DNA of 64,000 nucleotides from Tenacibaculum sp. 190130A14a (GCF_964048965.1 NZ_OZ040189.1:3698501-3762500); one strand, 5' to 3'; numbered from the stretch's first letter, positions 54,770-64,000 are shown. Made by a program: numbers and translations. The notes: a model not told the origin generated them from the sequence alone.

Positions 54770-55195
54770 ATGGCTTCTCATAAAATAACTACTACCTGGA
54801 AAGAAAACATGTTGTTTGAATCAGACAACCCAAGTGGACATAAAGTTTTAATTGATACTTCAGAAGAAAACGGAGGAACAAACAAAGGATTAGGACCAAA
54901 AGCAATGATGCTTTCTTCTCTTGCTGGATGTTCTGGCTTAGACGTTGTTTCTCTTTTAAATAAGATGAGAGTAGAGATAGATGACTATAAAATGGAAGTA
55001 GAAGCTGAACTTACTGAAGAACACCCTAAAACATACCATACAGTTACTGTTGACTACCATTTTTATGGTACTGATTTAGACGAAAAAAAAATTACCAAAG
55101 CCGTTCATCTATCTAAAGAAAAATATTGTGGAGTAATGGAAATGTTTCGTCAATTCTCTAAAGTAAATACCAATATTCATTTTCATAACAAATAA
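54770..55195 (+). CDS. OsmC/Ohr-family peroxiredoxin
   Basis: I use the ATG at 54770 (141 residues). A TTG at 54719 lies in the palindrome near the expected transcription start. The protein has the two conserved Cys of OsmC/Ohr proteins (LAGCSGLD and KYCGVMEM), used for reduction of organic hydroperoxides. The next gene, recJ, starts six bases later, so the two are probably cotranscribed. Confidence 0.9.
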   Translation: MASHKITTTWKENMLFESDNPSGHKVLIDTSEENGGTNKGLGPKAMMLSSLAGCSGLDVVSLLNKMRVEIDDYKMEVEAELTEEHPKTYHTVTVDYHFYGTDLDEKKITKAVHLSKEKYCGVMEMFRQFSKVNTNIHFHNK

Positions 55196-55200
55196 TTCAT

Positions 55201-56886
55201 ATGCGTTGGACAGTTAAGCCGCAACCCGATTCGGAAATTGTACACTTATTGGCTAGAGAGTTAAACATTGATAAAACCTTAGCAATTTTACTTGTTCAAC
55301 GTGGTATTACTTCTTTTGAAGAAGCGAAAAAATTCTTTCGCCCAACCTTAGAGGATTTACATGATCCGTACCTAATGAAAGATATGGATTTAGCTGTAGA
55401 AAGAATTGAAAAGGCGATATCTCAAAATGAAAATATCTTAATCTATGGAGATTATGATGTAGATGGAACCACATCCGTTTCTTTAATGTATTCTTATTTA
55501 AAAACCGTATATCCCAATATTGCAACATACATTCCTGATAGATATGCAGAAGGTTATGGGGTTTCTTACAAAGGAATAGACTTCGCTCACGACAATGATT
55601 TTTCTTTAATAATTGCTTTAGACTGCGGTATAAAAGCCATTGAAAAAGTAGCATACGCTAAAGAAAAGGAAATTGATTTTATTATTTGTGATCATCATAA
55701 ACCTGGTAATGAAATTCCCAAAGCTACGGCAATTCTAAACCCAAAAAGAATAGATTGCGAGTATCCTTACAAAGAACTTTGTGGTTGTGGAGTCGGGTTT
55801 AAACTCATACAAGCCTTAGCCAATTCGCATAACCAAACCATTAACGATTTAACAGCGTATTTAGACCTAGTTGCCACAGCAATAGCTGCTGATATTGTTC
55901 CTATTACAGGAGAAAACAGAATACTTACCTATTTCGGTTTACAGGTTATTAACTCAACTCCTAGAAACGGTATTAAAGCTCTTATTTATCAATTAGATAA
56001 AGAAGAATTAAATGTTACAGATGTTGTTTTTGTTATAGCTCCAAGAATTAATGCTGCTGGTAGAATGAAACATGGAAACTATGCTGTTGAGTTGCTAACC
56101 GAAATGGACTTCGATTCTGCAATTGCCTCGGCTTCAGAAATTGAAAAGTTTAACAATGACCGTAAAGAACTAGACAAACAAATTACACAAGAAGCATTAT
56201 TACAAATAGAAGACAACAAAGAGGAAGAACACTTTACAACTGTTGTTTTTGATAAAAATTGGCACAAGGGAGTTATTGGTATTGTTGCCTCAAGATTAAC
56301 AGAAACTTACTATAGACCCACACTTGTTTTCACTAAAAGTGGCGATAAACTAGCAGCCTCGGCTCGATCGGTAAAAGGGTTTGATGTATATAATGCCCTA
56401 GAACAATGTGCCGAGTTTATTGAACAATTTGGAGGGCACAAATATGCTGCAGGACTCACGTTGCTTCCCGAACAATACAAAAACTTTAAACGTAAATTTG
56501 AAGAAGTTGTAAAAAACACGATTGATAAAGATTTACTTATCCCAGAAATAGCTATAGACACTGAATTAAGCTTGATGAATGTAACACCTAAATTTTACAG
56601 AATCATTAGACAAATGGGGCCCTTTGGACCACAAAATATGAAACCTACTTTTAAAACCTGTTCAGTACGTGACAATGGTTATGGAAAAAAAGTCGGAGCG
56701 GATCAAACGCATCTAAAGCTAAATATTTTGTATGGTTCTGACCGTAAAACCTATAACGCTATTGGTTTTGGACTAGGAAAAAAACATCCATTAATTCAAA
56801 ACGAATTCGATATTTGTTATAGCATTGAAGAAAATCATTGGAATGGTTTTACATCTCTTCAACTTATGTTAAAAGACATTCAGTAA
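55201..56886 (+). CDS. recJ: Single-stranded-DNA exonuclease RecJ
   Basis: The 561-residue protein has the DHH phosphoesterase motifs (DYDVDGTTSVSLM, ALDCGI, ICDHHKPG) and the DHHA1 domain with FGGHKYAAGL. RecJ digests 5' ends of single-stranded DNA in recombination and repair. The start codon is six bases after the OsmC stop. Confidence 0.95.
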   Translation: MRWTVKPQPDSEIVHLLARELNIDKTLAILLVQRGITSFEEAKKFFRPTLEDLHDPYLMKDMDLAVERIEKAISQNENILIYGDYDVDGTTSVSLMYSYLKTVYPNIATYIPDRYAEGYGVSYKGIDFAHDNDFSLIIALDCGIKAIEKVAYAKEKEIDFIICDHHKPGNEIPKATAILNPKRIDCEYPYKELCGCGVGFKLIQALANSHNQTINDLTAYLDLVATAIAADIVPITGENRILTYFGLQVINSTPRNGIKALIYQLDKEELNVTDVVFVIAPRINAAGRMKHGNYAVELLTEMDFDSAIASASEIEKFNNDRKELDKQITQEALLQIEDNKEEEHFTTVVFDKNWHKGVIGIVASRLTETYYRPTLVFTKSGDKLAASARSVKGFDVYNALEQCAEFIEQFGGHKYAAGLTLLPEQYKNFKRKFEEVVKNTIDKDLLIPEIAIDTELSLMNVTPKFYRIIRQMGPFGPQNMKPTFKTCSVRDNGYGKKVGADQTHLKLNILYGSDRKTYNAIGFGLGKKHPLIQNEFDICYSIEENHWNGFTSLQLMLKDIQ

Positions 56887-56889
56887 ATT

Positions 56890-56924
56890 TTATTTAGATT
56901 AATTCTAAATAATTTATATATTTG
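56890..56924 (+). promoter_or_regulatory. Palindromic box and -7 promoter element of gene at 56945
   Basis: TTATTTAGA and TCTAAATAA (56890-56898 and 56904-56912) are complementary around TTAAT. Five bases later the -7 box TATATTTG (56917-56924) follows. Similar boxes occur at 10388 and 41231. The shape is that of a Fur-family site. Confidence 0.6.
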
Positions 56925-56944
56925 TTTTCATATAACAACAACAT

Positions 56945-57289
56945 ATGGAAGGTATTCACAAAATATATAGCAACGACATTGGCATTTCTTTTCAATGGAA
57001 AGGATCAAAATCTAACTTAACCCAAATTATTTTTAGAGATACTGGATTTCACTTAAACGCTTCTGAAATCGAAGATTTTTTGGAAAATGTTGCAGATTCA
57101 AAAGCACAAACCAATTGTGTAACTTGTATTAAAGGAGAAAAATGTAAGTCAATATTGTTACAAACACCGTCTCATAAAGTGAGCATGGCAGTATCTAAAG
57201 TTGAACTAGGTCAAATAGATGATTTGTTAAAAGGAACACTTTTTCAACTTAGACTTCATAGCTATTTAATTGATATTTGTAAAAACTAA
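56945..57289 (+). CDS. Unknown small protein with Cys motif
   Basis: The 114-residue protein has NCVTCIKGEKC (C-x2-C-x5-C) near the middle, a possible metal or redox site, and no signal peptide or membrane helix. The final part (ILLQTPSHKVSMAVSKVELGQIDDLL) recalls the 92-residue protein at 10422. The name of the family is not known to me. Confidence 0.75.
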   Translation: MEGIHKIYSNDIGISFQWKGSKSNLTQIIFRDTGFHLNASEIEDFLENVADSKAQTNCVTCIKGEKCKSILLQTPSHKVSMAVSKVELGQIDDLLKGTLFQLRLHSYLIDICKN

Positions 57290-57315
57290 AAAGAGCCTGC
57301 GTTTGCAAGCTCTTT
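57289..57315. terminator. Bidirectional terminator between 56945 gene and EEP gene
   Basis: AAGAGC-TGC pairs with GCA-GCTCTT around GTTT with one bulge on each side. Confidence 0.7.
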
Positions 57316-57323
57316 ATAAGTAT

Positions 57324-58364
57324 CTATTTTTCTTTAATTAAATACATATATACTGGGTAATGGTCACTATACCCTCCTGTATATTTTCCATAAGAAAAAC
57401 TTCTAAATGGGTATCCCTTATATCGTCCTTTCTTTTGTGTTAAAAATCTCTTGTTAAAAATACCTGATTTAAACATTTTATAACTTGAGTAGTCCTTTTC
57501 TCCTCTATCTAATACTGGACTTGTAAATAAAATCTGATCAAATAAGTTAATATTATCTCTATATCCTAATGTATTAAATCCTCTACGGAACATATCTTCA
57601 TAAGGATTATAAATATCTCCTTTATTTACATTCTTCTTTTTTGATTTTGTTTCCAACACATTTTTAAAGCTAGAATTTATAGGGTCATCATTAAAGTCAC
57701 CCATAATAAAAACCTTAGGATTAGGGTCTGTTTCCTTAATCTTTTCAATAATCTGCTTTACTTTAAATGCTGCTTTTTCACGTAAAGGTCTACTTTTTGC
57801 CTCTCCTCCTCTTCTAGAAGGCCAGTGATTTACTATAACATGAATTAACTCATCATCTAAATATCCAGACACCAATAAAATATCACGCGTATAAATCTTT
57901 TTATTCTGAGCATAAATATTAGGGTTGAATGCTTCAAAATGAATCGGCTTAAAATATCTTCCTTGATATAACAAGGCAACATCAATACCCCTTTTATCTG
58001 GAGAATCGAAGTGAATTATACCATAACGCTTCTTTTTTAATTTTTCTGAATTAACTAAGTCTTCTAACACTCTTTTATTCTCAATCTCAGCAACTCCTAA
58101 AATTGTCGGACTTGTTTTTGCTTTCTCTGCTCCTAATTGTAAAATAACATCTCCTAGTTTATCAATTTTATCCGCATAAACCTTTTCTCTATCTCCATTC
58201 ATCTCCATAATAGGACTCTTCTCATCATCTTTATTTGGATCATTTACAGGATCAAATAGGTTTTCTAAATTATAAAACGCTAATGTTCTAATCTTATATT
58301 GCTTTTGTGCGTATACGTTTGACAATCCAAAAGCTACAATAAATAATAATATTACTTTTTTCAT
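57324..58364 (-). CDS. Secreted endonuclease/exonuclease/phosphatase-family protein
   Basis: The 346-residue protein has a signal peptide (LSNVYAQ) and the EEP motifs: FYNLENLFD, AEIENKR, NHWPSRRGG, GDFNDDP and SDHYPV. These enzymes cut phosphodiesters of nucleic acids or lipids outside the cytoplasm. It is divergent from a TonB receptor operon with which it probably shares a phosphate- or nucleic-acid-scavenging role. Confidence 0.92.
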   Translation of the reverse strand: MKKVILLFIVAFGLSNVYAQKQYKIRTLAFYNLENLFDPVNDPNKDDEKSPIMEMNGDREKVYADKIDKLGDVILQLGAEKAKTSPTILGVAEIENKRVLEDLVNSEKLKKKRYGIIHFDSPDKRGIDVALLYQGRYFKPIHFEAFNPNIYAQNKKIYTRDILLVSGYLDDELIHVIVNHWPSRRGGEAKSRPLREKAAFKVKQIIEKIKETDPNPKVFIMGDFNDDPINSSFKNVLETKSKKKNVNKGDIYNPYEDMFRRGFNTLGYRDNINLFDQILFTSPVLDRGEKDYSSYKMFKSGIFNKRFLTQKKGRYKGYPFRSFSYGKYTGGYSDHYPVYMYLIKEK

Positions 58365-58383
58365 TTAAAAAAATTTTCGACGG

Positions 58384-58391
58384 CAAAAATA
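58384..58391 (-). promoter_or_regulatory. -7 promoter element of EEP gene
   Basis: The minus strand reads TATTTTTG, a full match to TAnnTTTG, 20 bases before the ATG. Confidence 0.4.
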
Positions 58392-58436
58392 AGACAAAAT
58401 TCAAGCCAAAGATACATTAGAATGTTAAACCTTGAT

Positions 58437-58485
58437 TTGTTAATGTTTAGTTAACATTTGGGTAATCATAATTTTGCTACTTTTG
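58437..58485 (+). promoter_or_regulatory. Tandem GTTAA repeats and promoter of TonB receptor operon
   Basis: TTGTTAATGTT (58437-58447) and TAGTTAACATT (58448-58458) are 11-base direct repeats, the spacing of PhoB/OmpR-type sites; a third GTTAA lies at 58424. A TTG (58458-58460) and the -7 box TACTTTTG (58478-58485) follow at normal spacing. Confidence 0.5.
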
Positions 58486-58552
58486 CATCCCTTTTGGAGT
58501 TTTTTAACTACCCTAGGGAATCAATATTTAAATATTTTATAAACAAGCATTT

Positions 58553-61312
58553 ATGAGAAATTTTACAGTAGCAATGTTGCTTATGCTTTTTAGTATAATA
58601 AGCATTAATGCGCAAAACATTGTAAAAGGAATCGTTCTTAATGGCGATTCTGAGCAACCCTTACAAGGTGCTTCTGTTAGTGTAAAAGATGCAGGTATCA
58701 GTATTCTTACAGGAGCTGATGGTTCATTTACTTTACAAAACTTATCTGATGGAAGACAAATTGTAACGATTACTCTTAATGGGTATGAAACCCAAAACTT
58801 TCCAGTACAATTATCTGGCAAAACTGTTGATTTAGGAACTGTCTTATTATATGAAGACATTTCTGAAGATCAAGATTTAAGTACCATCACAATTACAGAT
58901 GACGAATTGAATGATGATACAAGTGCTGCGGATAACATTTCTGGATTATTACAAGCAACTAGAGATACGTACTTACGTACTGCTGCATTCGAATGGAGTG
59001 GTTCTTTTTACAGAATTAGAGGTTTAGATTCTGAAAATGGAAAAGTACTTATCAATGGTCTTGAAATGAACAAATTATACAACGGGAGACCACAATGGAG
59101 TAACTGGGGTGGATTAAACGATGTATTACGTAATCAAGAATTTAGTAATGGGTTTACTCCATCAAACTATACGTTTGGAGGTGCTTTAGGTTCTACTAAT
59201 ATTAATACTCGTGCTTCTCAATATAGAAAGGGAGGAAGAATTTCATATGCTTCTTCTAACAGAAGTTATGTACACAGAATTATGGGTACTTATGCTTCAG
59301 GTGTAATGGAAAATGGTTGGTCTATTGCTGCTTCAGGAAGTAGAAGAGCAGGTAATGAAGGATATGTTGATGGGACTTTCTATGATGCTAACTCTGTATT
59401 TTTATCTGTTGAAAAACAAATCAGTGATAGTCATGCATTAAACTTAACTATTATTGCTGCTGAAAACGAAAGAGGTAAATCATCTCCTAATACCCAAGAG
59501 GTATTTGATATCCGCGGAATCAAGTATAATTCTTATTGGGGGTACCAAGGTGGTAAAATGAGAAACTCTCGTGAAAGAAGAATTTATGAACCAATCGTAA
59601 TGTTAAACCATTACTGGGATATTTCTGAAAGCACTACGTTAAACACAAATGTGGGATATCAATGGGGGCAAATTGGTAATAGCCGTTTAGATTATAACGG
59701 AGCTAATAACCCAGATCCAACTTACTATAGATACCTTCCAAGCTGGCATTTATCTAATCCTAACGGACCAGATTATGAAAATGCTTATAAATCATTGATT
59801 AACTTCCAAGAAAATGGTCAAATTAACTGGGATGATTTAATTATTGGAAATGAAGGATCTCCAAACAATGCAAGAGTTATCTTGTATGAAGATAGAAATG
59901 ATGATAAGCAATTAACTGCAAACACTATTTTATCTTCTGAATTAACAGACAATATTACATTAACTGCAAGTGCAGAATATAGAAGACTTAGATCTGAAAA
60001 CTTTGCTACTCCGATTGATATGTTAGGAGCGCAAGGATATTTAGATGTAAATACTTTTGGTGATACTTTTGAGCAACAGCAAAGTAATATTTTAACACCT
60101 AACAGAACTATCGGACTTGGAGATAGATTTAAGTACAACTACATTTTCGAATCAGAAATCTATGGTGGTTTTGCTCAATTCCAATTTAAGTACAATAAAA
60201 TTGATTTTTATGTAGCTGGTCAAGCTAGTCAAACTTCGCACCAAAGAGAAGGTTTATATCAAAATGGATATTTCCCGACTAGCTCTTTAGGTAAATCTGA
60301 AAAATTAGATTTCTTTAACTACGGTGCAAAAGGAGGATTTACGTATAAAATTTCTGGTCGTCATTTAATTGACTTCAATGGAGGATATATTTCTAAAGCT
60401 CCTTCTTTAAGAAACTCTTTTTCTAACTCTAGAGCAAACAACGTAACTGTAGCTGATGTAGCTGAATTAAACAGTGAAAAGATCTTATCTGGAGATCTTA
60501 GTTATATTTTTAGAAGTCCAATGATTACCTCTAAGTTAACTGGATATTTTACGGACATTTATGACGCTACTGAAATTTCTTTCTTCTTTGCAGATGGTAT
60601 TGGAGGAGATAATTCAGCATTCATTCAAGAGATTTTAACTGGAATTGACAAAAGGCATTTTGGTGTTGAGTTTGGTATCGAAGCTAAAGTAACACCTACC
60701 TTAACTTTAAAGGCTGCAGCTAACTATGGTCAATATACTTATAACAACAATCCTAACTTAGTAATTACTACTGAAAACGCAAATACTCCAGGTTTTGTAG
60801 ACGGAAAAAGAGATTTAGGGCAATCTAATCTTAAAGATTACCGTATTGCAGCTGGACCTCAAAAAGCATATTCTTTCGGATTTGATTATAGAGACCCAGA
60901 TTACTGGTGGTTTGGAGCAACTGTAAACTATTTAGATGAAGCATTTGTTGATGTTTCTCCTATTAGAAGAACTACAAACTTTATAGCTGATGTTGATGGA
61001 CAACCTTTCCCAGGTTATGACCCAGTATTAGCAAGACAATTATTACAACAAGAGCAATTTGATGATTACTTCGTTGTAAATGCTATTGGTGGTAAATCAT
61101 GGAAAGTTGGTAATGGTAAATACATTGGTTTATTTGCTAGTATTAACAACATCTTTGGAGAAGAATATAAAACAGGTGGTTTTGAACAAGGAAGAACTGC
61201 AAACTATATTGAACTTCGTGATGATAACGCTAACGGAAAACCTACTTTCGGTAACAGATATTGGTATGGAAGAGGTACAACTTATTTTATTAATGTAAAT
61301 TACAGATTCTAA
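58553..61312 (+). CDS. TonB-dependent receptor of a scavenging locus
   Basis: The 919-residue protein has a signal peptide (ending INAQ), a carboxypeptidase-regulatory-like domain (about 22-100), a plug (about 125-230; RIRGLDSENGKVLINGLEMN) and a barrel ending YFINVNYRF. The partner lipoprotein gene follows by 16 bases. The neighbours (EEP enzyme, DUF5689/LTD lipoprotein, phosphoesterase) suggest nucleic acid or phosphate-bearing substrates. Confidence 0.92.
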   Translation: MRNFTVAMLLMLFSIISINAQNIVKGIVLNGDSEQPLQGASVSVKDAGISILTGADGSFTLQNLSDGRQIVTITLNGYETQNFPVQLSGKTVDLGTVLLYEDISEDQDLSTITITDDELNDDTSAADNISGLLQATRDTYLRTAAFEWSGSFYRIRGLDSENGKVLINGLEMNKLYNGRPQWSNWGGLNDVLRNQEFSNGFTPSNYTFGGALGSTNINTRASQYRKGGRISYASSNRSYVHRIMGTYASGVMENGWSIAASGSRRAGNEGYVDGTFYDANSVFLSVEKQISDSHALNLTIIAAENERGKSSPNTQEVFDIRGIKYNSYWGYQGGKMRNSRERRIYEPIVMLNHYWDISESTTLNTNVGYQWGQIGNSRLDYNGANNPDPTYYRYLPSWHLSNPNGPDYENAYKSLINFQENGQINWDDLIIGNEGSPNNARVILYEDRNDDKQLTANTILSSELTDNITLTASAEYRRLRSENFATPIDMLGAQGYLDVNTFGDTFEQQQSNILTPNRTIGLGDRFKYNYIFESEIYGGFAQFQFKYNKIDFYVAGQASQTSHQREGLYQNGYFPTSSLGKSEKLDFFNYGAKGGFTYKISGRHLIDFNGGYISKAPSLRNSFSNSRANNVTVADVAELNSEKILSGDLSYIFRSPMITSKLTGYFTDIYDATEISFFFADGIGGDNSAFIQEILTGIDKRHFGVEFGIEAKVTPTLTLKAAANYGQYTYNNNPNLVITTENANTPGFVDGKRDLGQSNLKDYRIAAGPQKAYSFGFDYRDPDYWWFGATVNYLDEAFVDVSPIRRTTNFIADVDGQPFPGYDPVLARQLLQQEQFDDYFVVNAIGGKSWKVGNGKYIGLFASINNIFGEEYKTGGFEQGRTANYIELRDDNANGKPTFGNRYWYGRGTTYFINVNYRF

Positions 61313-61328
61313 TATAATACTCTCTAAA

Positions 61329-63311
61329 ATGAAAAAAATTAATTTATATAAAATCTTTGCAATTTTATTTATTGCAATATCTACATCTTGTGTAGATAAT
61401 AATGACTTTGTTCTTCCAACAGTTGGAGAGGATAAAGAATACACGAACTTAATGCCTTTAAGTGATATTGTAGCACTTTATAACGGTGGAGTAGTAGATT
61501 TTGATCAATACATTGAAGATAACAACTTAGAGGATATCAATACTTACGGATATGTTATTTCTGATGATAGAGAAGGAAACTACTTTAAAACATTAATTAT
61601 CCAAGATAAAGCTGAAAATCCAACAGTTGGTGTAGAAATCAGAATTGATGCTACTAACTTAAACGCAGTTTACAATGTTGGTAGAAAAGTATACATCAAA
61701 TTAAAAGGTTTAGCTTTAAGTAAGTACTTTACAAATTTCCAAATTGGAGCAAACGGTGGTACTAGCGTTGATAGAATTGATGAATCTGAATATAGAAACC
61801 ATATTGAACGTTCTTCTGAATTAACAGACATCGTTCCAACTACTTTAAAAATTGGGGAGTTAACAGATAACTTGATCAACACTCTTGTAAAAATTGAGAA
61901 CGTACAATCAGATCAAAAAGGATTAACATATGCAGATCCTAACAGTACTTTTTCTGTAAACAGAACATTTAAGAGCTGTGAAACTTTTGAAAAGATTATT
62001 ATGAGAACTAGTGGTTTTGCAAACTTTAAGTCTTTTTTAATCCCTGACATGAAAGGAAGTGTTACTGCTGTTTTAGGAAAGTTTAGTAGTGATTACCAAT
62101 TATACATCAGAGATACAAATGATGTAAACTTTACGCAGGAATACGGTTGTAACAACAACCCAACAGCTGCCACTTTAGCTGAAATTAAAGCTTTATATAC
62201 TGGAAGTGAAACTACAATTACTCAAAACTCTAAAATTAAGATTGTTGTTACTTCAGATTTATCTAAAGCAAATACATCAAACAGAAATGCTTTCGGACAA
62301 GATGCAAGTGCTGGTATCGCTTTACGTTTTAGTGATACTTACAACTTAAACTTAGGAGATGAAATCGAAATCGCTGTTGGTGGTTTAAAATTAAGTGAGT
62401 TTAGAGGTTTATTACAATTAAACTTATCTACCGGAGACATTATTAGCAACACTCCTGGTACGTTACCAACTCCAGAAGTTATTACTATTGCTCAAGCTTT
62501 AACGGGAGACTACCAAGGTAAATTAGTTTCTATTGAGGGTGTTCAATTTAAAGATATTACTAAAACATATTCTGGATCAAATGAATTCACTTCAGATTGT
62601 ACAGATGCTTTAGCAACATTTGTAAGTAGCTCTGCTACTTTTGCTGGAGATCAAGTAAGTGATAAAAAAGGTACGGTAACTGGTGTTATGAGTTCATTTA
62701 ATTCTCCTCAAATTTATATTAGAGATACTACTGATGTAAACTTCACGGAAGATTATGCTTGTGGTTCAACAACTCCAGCTGGACCAGCAAAAATATTCTT
62801 CTCTGAATTAGCGGATCCTAACAATGAATTCGGTGCAAGATTTATCGAAATTTATAATGCAGGTACAGAGAATATTGATTTAACAGGATGGACACTTAGA
62901 AGATATACGAATGGTTCAACTACTCCTTCAAGTAGTTCTATTGACTTAACAGGAAATACAATTAACGCAGCACAAGCATTTGTTATTGCTGCTGACGCGA
63001 CAAAATTCCAAGCTACTTTTGGTTTTGCTCCAGATTTAACTGAGGGTGCAGCTAACACAAACGGTGATGATAACTTTGAGTTAGTGAATCCGAGTGGACA
63101 AGTAGTTGATGTTTTTGGTGTTCCTGGTGAAGATGGTTCTAACACTAATCACGAATTTGAAGATGGTAGAGCGTATCGTAAAGCTTCGGTTACTGAAGGA
63201 AACCCTACATATACATTCTCTGAATGGGATATTTGGAATGACACTGGTGCTGCAGGTACAACTAACGCACCTCAAGATGCTCCTGGGAACTTTACTCCTG
63301 GAGTTAGATAA
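61329..63311 (+). CDS. DUF5689 / lamin-tail-domain lipoprotein
   Basis: The 660-residue protein has a lipobox (ISTSC) and two DUF5689-type repeats (about 35-270 and 275-470; each ending YIRDT-DVNFT). A lamin-tail domain follows (about 480-600; FFSELADPNNEFGARFIEIYNAG). Lamin-tail domains often accompany extracellular nucleases and phosphatases. It is cotranscribed with the TonB receptor and probably forms its surface-bound substrate partner. Confidence 0.88.
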   Translation: MKKINLYKIFAILFIAISTSCVDNNDFVLPTVGEDKEYTNLMPLSDIVALYNGGVVDFDQYIEDNNLEDINTYGYVISDDREGNYFKTLIIQDKAENPTVGVEIRIDATNLNAVYNVGRKVYIKLKGLALSKYFTNFQIGANGGTSVDRIDESEYRNHIERSSELTDIVPTTLKIGELTDNLINTLVKIENVQSDQKGLTYADPNSTFSVNRTFKSCETFEKIIMRTSGFANFKSFLIPDMKGSVTAVLGKFSSDYQLYIRDTNDVNFTQEYGCNNNPTAATLAEIKALYTGSETTITQNSKIKIVVTSDLSKANTSNRNAFGQDASAGIALRFSDTYNLNLGDEIEIAVGGLKLSEFRGLLQLNLSTGDIISNTPGTLPTPEVITIAQALTGDYQGKLVSIEGVQFKDITKTYSGSNEFTSDCTDALATFVSSSATFAGDQVSDKKGTVTGVMSSFNSPQIYIRDTTDVNFTEDYACGSTTPAGPAKIFFSELADPNNEFGARFIEIYNAGTENIDLTGWTLRRYTNGSTTPSSSSIDLTGNTINAAQAFVIAADATKFQATFGFAPDLTEGAANTNGDDNFELVNPSGQVVDVFGVPGEDGSNTNHEFEDGRAYRKASVTEGNPTYTFSEWDIWNDTGAAGTTNAPQDAPGNFTPGVR

Positions 63312-63336
63312 TAATCTATCTTTTACAATAAAATCT

Positions 63337-63366
63337 AAAAACCCAAGTTTTAAAACTTGGGTTTTT
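63337..63366. terminator. Terminator after the TonB receptor operon
   Basis: AAAACCCAAGTTTT-type arms (CCCAAGTTTT/AAAACTTGGG) pair perfectly and are followed by T. Confidence 0.9.
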
Positions 63367-63398
63367 TTATGCATCTTTATCTTGTTAAAATTACAGGT

Positions 63399-64000
63399 AT
63401 GTTTTCTTCAAAAACTAGAATAACTCGAGCTTTTAAAAACGCTAAAAAGCTCCCTCTAAATATCGACTCAAAATATGTTTTCTTTTCAGATTGTCATAGA
63501 GGTGATAATAGTTTTGCAGATGATTTTATGCATAACAAAAAAATTTACATGTATGCGTTACAACAGTACCTACAAAAAGACTTTACATATATTGAATTAG
63601 GTGATGGAGATGAGTTATGGGAGAACTCTTTTAAAAATATTTTTGAAGCTAATAAACATGTATATCTTCTATTAAAAGAGTTTCACTTAAAAAACAGACT
63701 TCACTTTATTTGGGGAAATCATGATATGGATTATCGAAATCCCAAAAAAGTAGAGAAGAATTTAGCTTACTACTACGATACTATCGATGATAAAGAAAAA
63801 GAGCTCATGATCAATGCTTCCTTTTCTGAAGCAATTCGACTTACTCAAGAAGATGGTAAGTCTATCTTTTTATTACATGGACATCAAGCAGATTGGTTTA
63901 ACTATACTTTTTGGAAATTAAGCAGGTTCTTAGTACGTATTTTATGGCGACCTCTTCAATTAATTGGAATAAAGGATCCGACAAGTCCAGCACAAAACTT
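63399..64000 (+). CDS. Metallophosphoesterase, LpxH-like (3' end outside window)
   Basis: From an ATG at 63399 the frame stays open for 200 codons to the window edge. The calcineurin-type motifs are in order: FFSDCHRGDN (D-x-H), LGDGDELWE, WGNHDMD and LLHGHQADW. LpxH-like UDP-2,3-diacylglucosamine hydrolases and related enzymes share them. In this context it might also act in phosphate scavenging, although no signal peptide is seen. Confidence 0.88.
   Translation, partial: MFSSKTRITRAFKNAKKLPLNIDSKYVFFSDCHRGDNSFADDFMHNKKIYMYALQQYLQKDFTYIELGDGDELWENSFKNIFEANKHVYLLLKEFHLKNRLHFIWGNHDMDYRNPKKVEKNLAYYYDTIDDKEKELMINASFSEAIRLTQEDGKSIFLLHGHQADWFNYTFWKLSRFLVRILWRPLQLIGIKDPTSPAQN

Overview
The window looks like a chromosome segment of a marine-type Flavobacteriaceae bacterium (phylum Bacteroidota), possibly Tenacibaculum or a near relative; the genus is a guess. 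The DNA is AT-rich. Many genes are preceded by the Bacteroidota -7 promoter element TAnnTTTG instead of a sigma70 -10 box. The gene set is also typical: TonB receptors with carboxypeptidase-regulatory N-terminal domains, a periplasmic-TPR histidine kinase paired with a LytTR regulator, alternative complex III, DUF5689 and DUF4369 proteins. I saw no tRNA, rRNA, CRISPR array, insertion sequence or prophage.

Bases 1-7510 are the least ordinary part. Two paralogous membrane proteins (one cut by the window edge, one at 5368-6972) each fuse a catalytically dead C39-peptidase-like domain, a VKOR-type disulfide-generating membrane domain and a DsbA/thioredoxin-like CxxC domain. Beside the second lies a small secreted-type peptide gene (7056-7268) with a double-glycine leader and a six-cysteine core, followed by the frameshifted remains of a second leader peptide. 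Between the paralogues are a TPR histidine kinase, its LytTR response regulator and an orphan LuxR-type regulator whose phospho-acceptor Asp is replaced by Glu. Two pairs of direct repeats with exactly 21-bp period (ACCGCTTA x2 and ACCCCTAA x2) lie upstream of the kinase gene and of the orphan regulator gene. They look like LytTR operators. Together this suggests a regulated, disulfide-stabilised peptide system that I cannot match to a named one.

Bases 7.6-19.5 kb hold housekeeping and small accessory genes: YifB/ComM, a TlpA-like lipoprotein, ferritin, AhcY, a phosphopantetheinyl transferase, a thiamine-binding protein/PnuC/NadR-like kinase operon, ArfB (with a terminator hairpin inside its last codons), four small minus-strand genes, then a three-gene acyl-CoA (propionyl-CoA) carboxylase operon (17911-21571). 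A TPP riboswitch (about 21753-21903) controls a TonB receptor for thiamine or a precursor. A sulfur module follows (24491-28295: HMA protein, rhodanese lipoprotein, persulfide-dioxygenase-like MBL/rhodanese protein, SulP permease), then ruvB.

Bases 29.6-41.1 kb are one long minus-strand respiratory block encoding alternative complex III (ActABCDEF) and cytochrome c oxidase subunits II and I. After a SPOR protein comes rimP-nusA-infB with a leader attenuator, a universal stress protein, a glycosyltransferase, tdk-alr, mscL, an HTH protein, a divergent peroxide-defence pair (AhpD-like and OsmC) around a perfect palindrome, and recJ. The window ends with an apparent nucleic-acid or phosphate scavenging locus: a secreted endonuclease/exonuclease/phosphatase-family protein divergent from a TonB receptor and a DUF5689/lamin-tail lipoprotein, then a metallophosphoesterase cut by the window end.
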